DNA from: an uncultured Alphaproteobacteria bacterium
GTDB taxonomy: Bacteria; Pseudomonadota; Alphaproteobacteria; RF32; CAG-239
DNA: 44,391 bases
Assembly: GCA_944393725.1 (NCBI GenBank)
Contig: CALYBC010000002.1
Location: 1-44,391 of the forward strand
Reading direction: 5' to 3'
The notes beneath the pieces were generated by a model that was not told the DNA's origin, made no database searches, and saw only the letters and a list, made by a program, of their open reading frames with translations. Positions 41,048-44,391 of the stretch are shown here, in pieces. Positions within the stretch are counted from its first letter, which is position 1; every line of letters starts with the position of its first letter. The position numbers and the translations under genes were made by a program.

Positions 41048-42388
41048 ATGTTTGAAAAAGTTCTGATTGCCAATCGTGGCGAAGTCGCATTGCGTATTCA
41101 TCGTGCATGCAGAGAAATGGGGATAAAAACCGTGGCCGTTCATTCCGATGTTGATGCAAACGCAATGCATGTCAGGTTGGCTGATGAAGCCGTATGCATA
41201 GGACCTGCCAAGTCAACAGAGTCTTATCTTAATAAGTCGGCTATAATCTCGGCTGCCATAATTACCGGAGCAGATGCCATCCACCCCGGCTACGGCTTCC
41301 TTTCCGAAAACGCCGACTTCGCCGAAATGGTTGCAGAACACGGTATTACATTTATTGGCCCCAGGCCAGAACAAATCAGAACCATGGGCGATAAATTACT
41401 GGCTCGCGAGGCCGCTATTGCATCAGGATTGCCGGTAATCCCCGGATCTCCGGCTTTGCCCGATATCGAAACCGCAAAACAGTGGGCTAATAAAATCGGG
41501 TATCCCATAATTATTAAAGCCAAGGCCGGTGGCGGCGGTAAAGGCATGAAAGTTGCCTTTAATGATGAAGAAATCGAAACCGCATATACAATGGCTCGTG
41601 CCGAAGCAAAGGCTTCTTTCACCAGTGATGAAGTTTATTTGGAAAAATACCTGCAAAAACCGCGCCATATCGAAATTCAAGTATTGGCAGACAACTATGG
41701 AAATGTTGTACATTTGGGCGAGAGAGATTGTTCCATCCAACGCAAAAATCAAAAAGTAATTGAGGAAACCCCTTCTCCGGCTCTCAACCAACAGCAAAGA
41801 GACGAGATTGGTGAAATTGCCCGTTCGGCCATGGAAAAAATCGGATATTCAAATGCCGGAACTTTGGAATTTTTATACGAAGACGGAAAATTTTATTTTC
41901 TGGAGATGAATACCAGATTGCAAGTTGAACACCCGATTACCGAGGCTTTGACCGGAATTGATATTGTGAGAGAACAGCTTAGAGTCGCTGCCGGTGCTCA
42001 GCTGGGTTACTCTCAAAAAGATATTACCTTCTCAGGACATGCAATTGAATGCAGAATTAATGCCGAAGACCCAGAAACCTTTGCTCCCAACCCCGGCAAA
42101 ATTACCGAATGGCACGCTCCGGGCGGTTTGGGCGTCAGAGTTGATTCCGAAATATATTCTGGTTATAAAATTCCACCGTTTTATGACAGCATGATTGCTA
42201 AACTTATTGTCAGCGGCAAGACCAGAAATGCGGCTTTAATGCGTTTGCACCGAGCACTGGAAGAATTTGTAATTGACGGAATCAAAACGACCATTCCTTT
42301 GCACCAGCGGATAATTAACAATCCTGAGTATATAGACGGATTGTATAATATTCATTGGTTGGAACATCTGCTTGAAAACAAAGATTAG
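41048..42388 (+). CDS. accC: Biotin carboxylase subunit of acetyl-CoA carboxylase
   Basis: AccC carboxylates the biotin on AccB using ATP and bicarbonate. N-terminal FEKVLIANRGEVALRIHRAC; HPGYGFLSENADFAE; the ATP-grasp glycine loop KAKAGGGGKGMK; and the ERDCSIQRKNQKVIEETPSP stretch (in parts) with FLEMNTRLQVEHPITE are all present. At 446 residues it is full length. AGAGAGGACTCCC precedes the ATG. Its stop codon is one base from the convergent Sel1-repeat gene. Confidence 0.98.
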   Translation: MFEKVLIANRGEVALRIHRACREMGIKTVAVHSDVDANAMHVRLADEAVCIGPAKSTESYLNKSAIISAAIITGADAIHPGYGFLSENADFAEMVAEHGITFIGPRPEQIRTMGDKLLAREAAIASGLPVIPGSPALPDIETAKQWANKIGYPIIIKAKAGGGGKGMKVAFNDEEIETAYTMARAEAKASFTSDEVYLEKYLQKPRHIEIQVLADNYGNVVHLGERDCSIQRKNQKVIEETPSPALNQQQRDEIGEIARSAMEKIGYSNAGTLEFLYEDGKFYFLEMNTRLQVEHPITEALTGIDIVREQLRVAAGAQLGYSQKDITFSGHAIECRINAEDPETFAPNPGKITEWHAPGGLGVRVDSEIYSGYKIPPFYDSMIAKLIVSGKTRNAALMRLHRALEEFVIDGIKTTIPLHQRIINNPEYIDGLYNIHWLEHLLENKD

Positions 42389-42389
42389 T

Positions 42390-43469
42390 TTAGAAAAAAC
42401 TGCGAATATCTTCACCAAATGTCTGTCTGATATATTGGGTTAGCTTGGAGGGTTTGTCTTTGAAGTTTTCAGCTCGCAGCTGGGCTTGCAAAATGTCGTT
42501 AATTTTCATTTTGGATTCAACCATTTGCCGCTTGCTCGGTGCTTCTCTCACACCTCTTACCGATGCCAGGTTATAAAGGACATGCGCATACTCAATATCC
42601 TTGTTATATTTGTCTCCGGTATATAAGATATCGGCCAACTTCATCATAGCTTCGGTATTGCCCTGACTTACAGCCTCTTGCAGATACTTTACTCCATTGT
42701 TATAATTTTGAGGAAAACCGCGACCATTTATATAAACATCGGCCATAACTACCTGCGCCTCCTCTATACCGGCGTCGGCTGCAGCTTTAATTAACGGAGC
42801 TGCTTTAACATAATTTTGTGGGCGCAGTTTTCCGGTATAATAGGCATATCCGGTCATAAATTTGGCGGTTGGATTGTCGGTTGACGATGCATTTTCAAAA
42901 TATTGTATGGCTTTTTCTTTATCTTGTTTAACTCCATTACCACTTATCAATATAAATCCGGCATTTACTGCTGCCTCCGAATTTCCTAAATCTGCGGCCT
43001 TGGAAAACAACACCAAAGATTTAGCGGTGTTTCTCTTAACCCCGATACCATTATAATATAAACTGCCCAAATTATTAAGTCCGGCCGGATCATTTTGCAA
43101 TGCGGCTTTGCCGTAATAATTAAAAGCTTTTTCATAATCTACTTGAAGACCGTTTTCGCCATAAAGATACGAGTATCCCAAAAACAATTGGGCTTTTACA
43201 TCTCCGCGATCGGCCAATTTGATTGTATCCTGAATATTTGACGGCAAATTTTTATCAGCCGCAGTGGGAATGTCTTTTTCGGGAAGGCTAAATTTTAGAA
43301 ATGAAAACAGTCCACTATCATTTTGTGGAGCGTTGGTTTCGGATGTGGTGCTTTCCGCAGTTACACCGCTATCCTCAAACAACGAAACAACCCCCTCTTC
43401 TCCTGCTTGAGCAACATTTGGCAAAATACTAATTAGTGATATTAAAGATATTATTTTTGTAGCTGGCAT
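42390..43469 (-). CDS. Periplasmic Sel1-repeat protein
   Basis: Signal peptide MPATKIISLISLISILPNVAQA, cleaved after AQA. An acidic linker follows, then from about residue 80 to 310 a tandem of Sel1-like (TPR-related) repeats: AQLFLGYSYLYGENGLQVDYEKAF, GLNNLGSLYYNGIGVKRNTAKSL, AAVNAGFILISGNGVKQDKEKAI (each shortened) and further copies. Such proteins are protein-interaction scaffolds in the envelope. It lies between accC and the second flagellin, both reading leftward here from their own signals. A link with flagellar function is possible but only from position. Confidence 0.85.
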   Translation of the reverse strand: MPATKIISLISLISILPNVAQAGEEGVVSLFEDSGVTAESTTSETNAPQNDSGLFSFLKFSLPEKDIPTAADKNLPSNIQDTIKLADRGDVKAQLFLGYSYLYGENGLQVDYEKAFNYYGKAALQNDPAGLNNLGSLYYNGIGVKRNTAKSLVLFSKAADLGNSEAAVNAGFILISGNGVKQDKEKAIQYFENASSTDNPTAKFMTGYAYYTGKLRPQNYVKAAPLIKAAADAGIEEAQVVMADVYINGRGFPQNYNNGVKYLQEAVSQGNTEAMMKLADILYTGDKYNKDIEYAHVLYNLASVRGVREAPSKRQMVESKMKINDILQAQLRAENFKDKPSKLTQYIRQTFGEDIRSFF

Positions 43470-43543
43470 TATTCTGCTCCAATATCAAAAACTTGAACTT
43501 AAATTTGATTATAATTTAATAAAGTTAATTTTTAAATAAAAAA

Positions 43544-43565
43544 CGGGAGTGGAAAACCACTCCCG
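43544..43565 (-). terminator. Terminator after the right-edge flagellin
   Basis: CGGGAGTGG (43544-43552) and CCACTCCCG (43557-43565) form a 9-bp stem around AAAA. The A-run to the left supplies the U-run. It lies 28 bases after the flagellin stop. Confidence 0.93.
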
Positions 43566-43592
43566 CATTTATTCCCAATATGAGATGTTGAA

Positions 43593-44391
43593 CTAGAACA
43601 AGCTCAATACTGATTGGGCTGATTGCGAAGCCAAGGACAGTGAATTAATAGCCAATTGCTGTCTGGTTTGCAATGCCAAGTAGTTGGCTGATTCTTCGTT
43701 CATATCGGCAAGTACCAAGTTATCCGAACCGGTCTCTAATACATCAATCAATGCCTCGGTAAAGTTTTGACGAGTTTCAATGATTGAGTAGTTGTTACCT
43801 AATTCAGTAGCGTATGAACGCAAATAATCGGTAGCCTTGGCTATCTCGGTGATGGTAGCATCAATCGAGGCAGCATAGCTTTCTACTGCAACCTTATGCT
43901 CAACCATTGTTCCACCCGGGGTATCATTGCGATCTGCCGTACCATCACCTTGCAATTCATAGTATACATCACCACTTTTAACAAAGGTTGTGGTACCACC
44001 ATCATTAGTATAGATTACTGATCCTTCAGCTACAGTACCTTCGTCATCGGCCCCAGCATCATCTTTTAGCTCAATTGCTGTTGCTGTAGTAGCTGTAGTA
44101 GTTTGACCATTTGGAACTTTTGCCCAGCCATCAGCACCGCTGATGTTCATCTCGGTAATAATATCATCACCTTGAATATCAAATTTGTTTGAGCGCGACT
44201 CGTTGAAGGTTACGGTTAACTTACCGCCTTTTAACAAGTTAATACCTTGATATGAAGCATCGGCTACCAATTTGGTAATTTCGCCTTGGATCTTTGCAAA
44301 CTGCTCTTGGTAACTTTTAATCTGATCACCATAGGTTTTTGAAGCAGGATCCAATGCATAAGCCGACTCGGCAACTGATTTCAACTGCTCA
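43593..44391 (-). CDS. Flagellin (5' end beyond right edge)
   Basis: The frame enters at the right edge (EQLKSVAESAYALDP...) and runs to the stop at 43593, so only the C-terminal 265 codons are seen. A TTG at 44384 is not a real start. First come D1 helices ending SYQGINLLKGG. Next is a variable domain of about 110 residues rich in Asp, Gly, Thr and Glu (IELKDDAGADDEGTVAEGSV). Last is the conserved C-terminal D1/D0 region ending NSLSLASQSAQSVLSLF, the standard alphaproteobacterial flagellin end. This is a conventional filament subunit by comparison with the left-edge paralogue. Confidence 0.94.
   Translation of the reverse strand, partial: EQLKSVAESAYALDPASKTYGDQIKSYQEQFAKIQGEITKLVADASYQGINLLKGGKLTVTFNESRSNKFDIQGDDIITEMNISGADGWAKVPNGQTTTATTATAIELKDDAGADDEGTVAEGSVIYTNDGGTTTFVKSGDVYYELQGDGTADRNDTPGGTMVEHKVAVESYAASIDATITEIAKATDYLRSYATELGNNYSIIETRQNFTEALIDVLETGSDNLVLADMNEESANYLALQTRQQLAINSLSLASQSAQSVLSLF

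Noticed and set aside
1-44391. CRISPR array, insertion sequence, tRNA or prophage
   Set aside because: No regularly spaced direct repeats, transposase or integrase motifs, tRNA cloverleaf or phage structural genes were seen on either strand.

Overview
The window looks like a chromosomal segment of an AT-rich, Gram-negative, flagellated alphaproteobacterium. Support for that placement: a DUF1013/TrcR cell-cycle regulator, a FlbD-type sigma-54 activator inside a Caulobacter-like fliF-fliG-fliH-fliN-flbD-flhA operon, alphaproteobacterial-type flagellins, a zapA-6S RNA arrangement, and an efp-suhB pair. The outer-membrane genes lpxC and bamD show a diderm envelope. The gene set and low GC would fit an uncultured Rhodospirillales-like or gut (RF32-type) lineage, but that finer placement is inference. 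I found no CRISPR array, insertion sequence, integrase, tRNA or rRNA.

Layout. Bases 1-809 hold the 5' part of an unusual flagellin that carries a beta-helix-like insert; a coupled 50-codon ORF precedes it. From 1069 to 4338 come a hypothetical gene, a small lipoprotein, argS and another hypothetical gene. From 4682 to 9392 runs a leftward operon lpxC-bamD-recN-gltX, followed on the right by RNase P RNA (9433-9837). From 9952 to 17475 is a mixed stretch: three unrecognised, visibly G+C-richer genes (9952-11037, 15248-16222, 16377-16991) surround a shortened division cluster, mraZ-rsmH-ftsL-ftsI, whose promoter carries a regular MraZ box array. This stretch also holds most of the unexplained structured noncoding DNA.

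From 17476 to 25105 are housekeeping genes: trcR with a histone-H1-like tail, a membrane protein, rpmE, an operon efp-suhB-like-OmpA-like, a ThiE-like gene, a coiled-coil protein with zapA, 6S RNA and ymdB. From 25095 to 40359 are two leftward flagellar operons. One is fliF-fliG-fliH-fliN-flbD-flhA-flhG followed by a FliK-like gene and a J-domain gene, nine genes with almost no gaps. The other is fliK-flgD-flgE, behind a perfect sigma-54 promoter. accB-accC, a Sel1-repeat protein and a second flagellin (cut by the right edge) close the window.

How the genes work together. FlbD and sigma-54 are expected to link assembly of the MS-ring, switch and export gate (FliF, FliG, FliN, FliH, FlhA) to expression of the hook genes (fliK, flgD, flgE). 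MraZ, RsmH, FtsL, FtsI and ZapA serve septation; LpxC and BamD serve outer-membrane biogenesis; ArgS, GltX, EF-P and L31 serve translation.

Most worth a second look: the beta-helix flagellin and its coupled small ORF; TrcR with an H1-like tail; a SuhB relative that has lost metal ligands; a possible DHH-like phosphoesterase with permuted motif order; and the structured noncoding regions next to the orphan genes.
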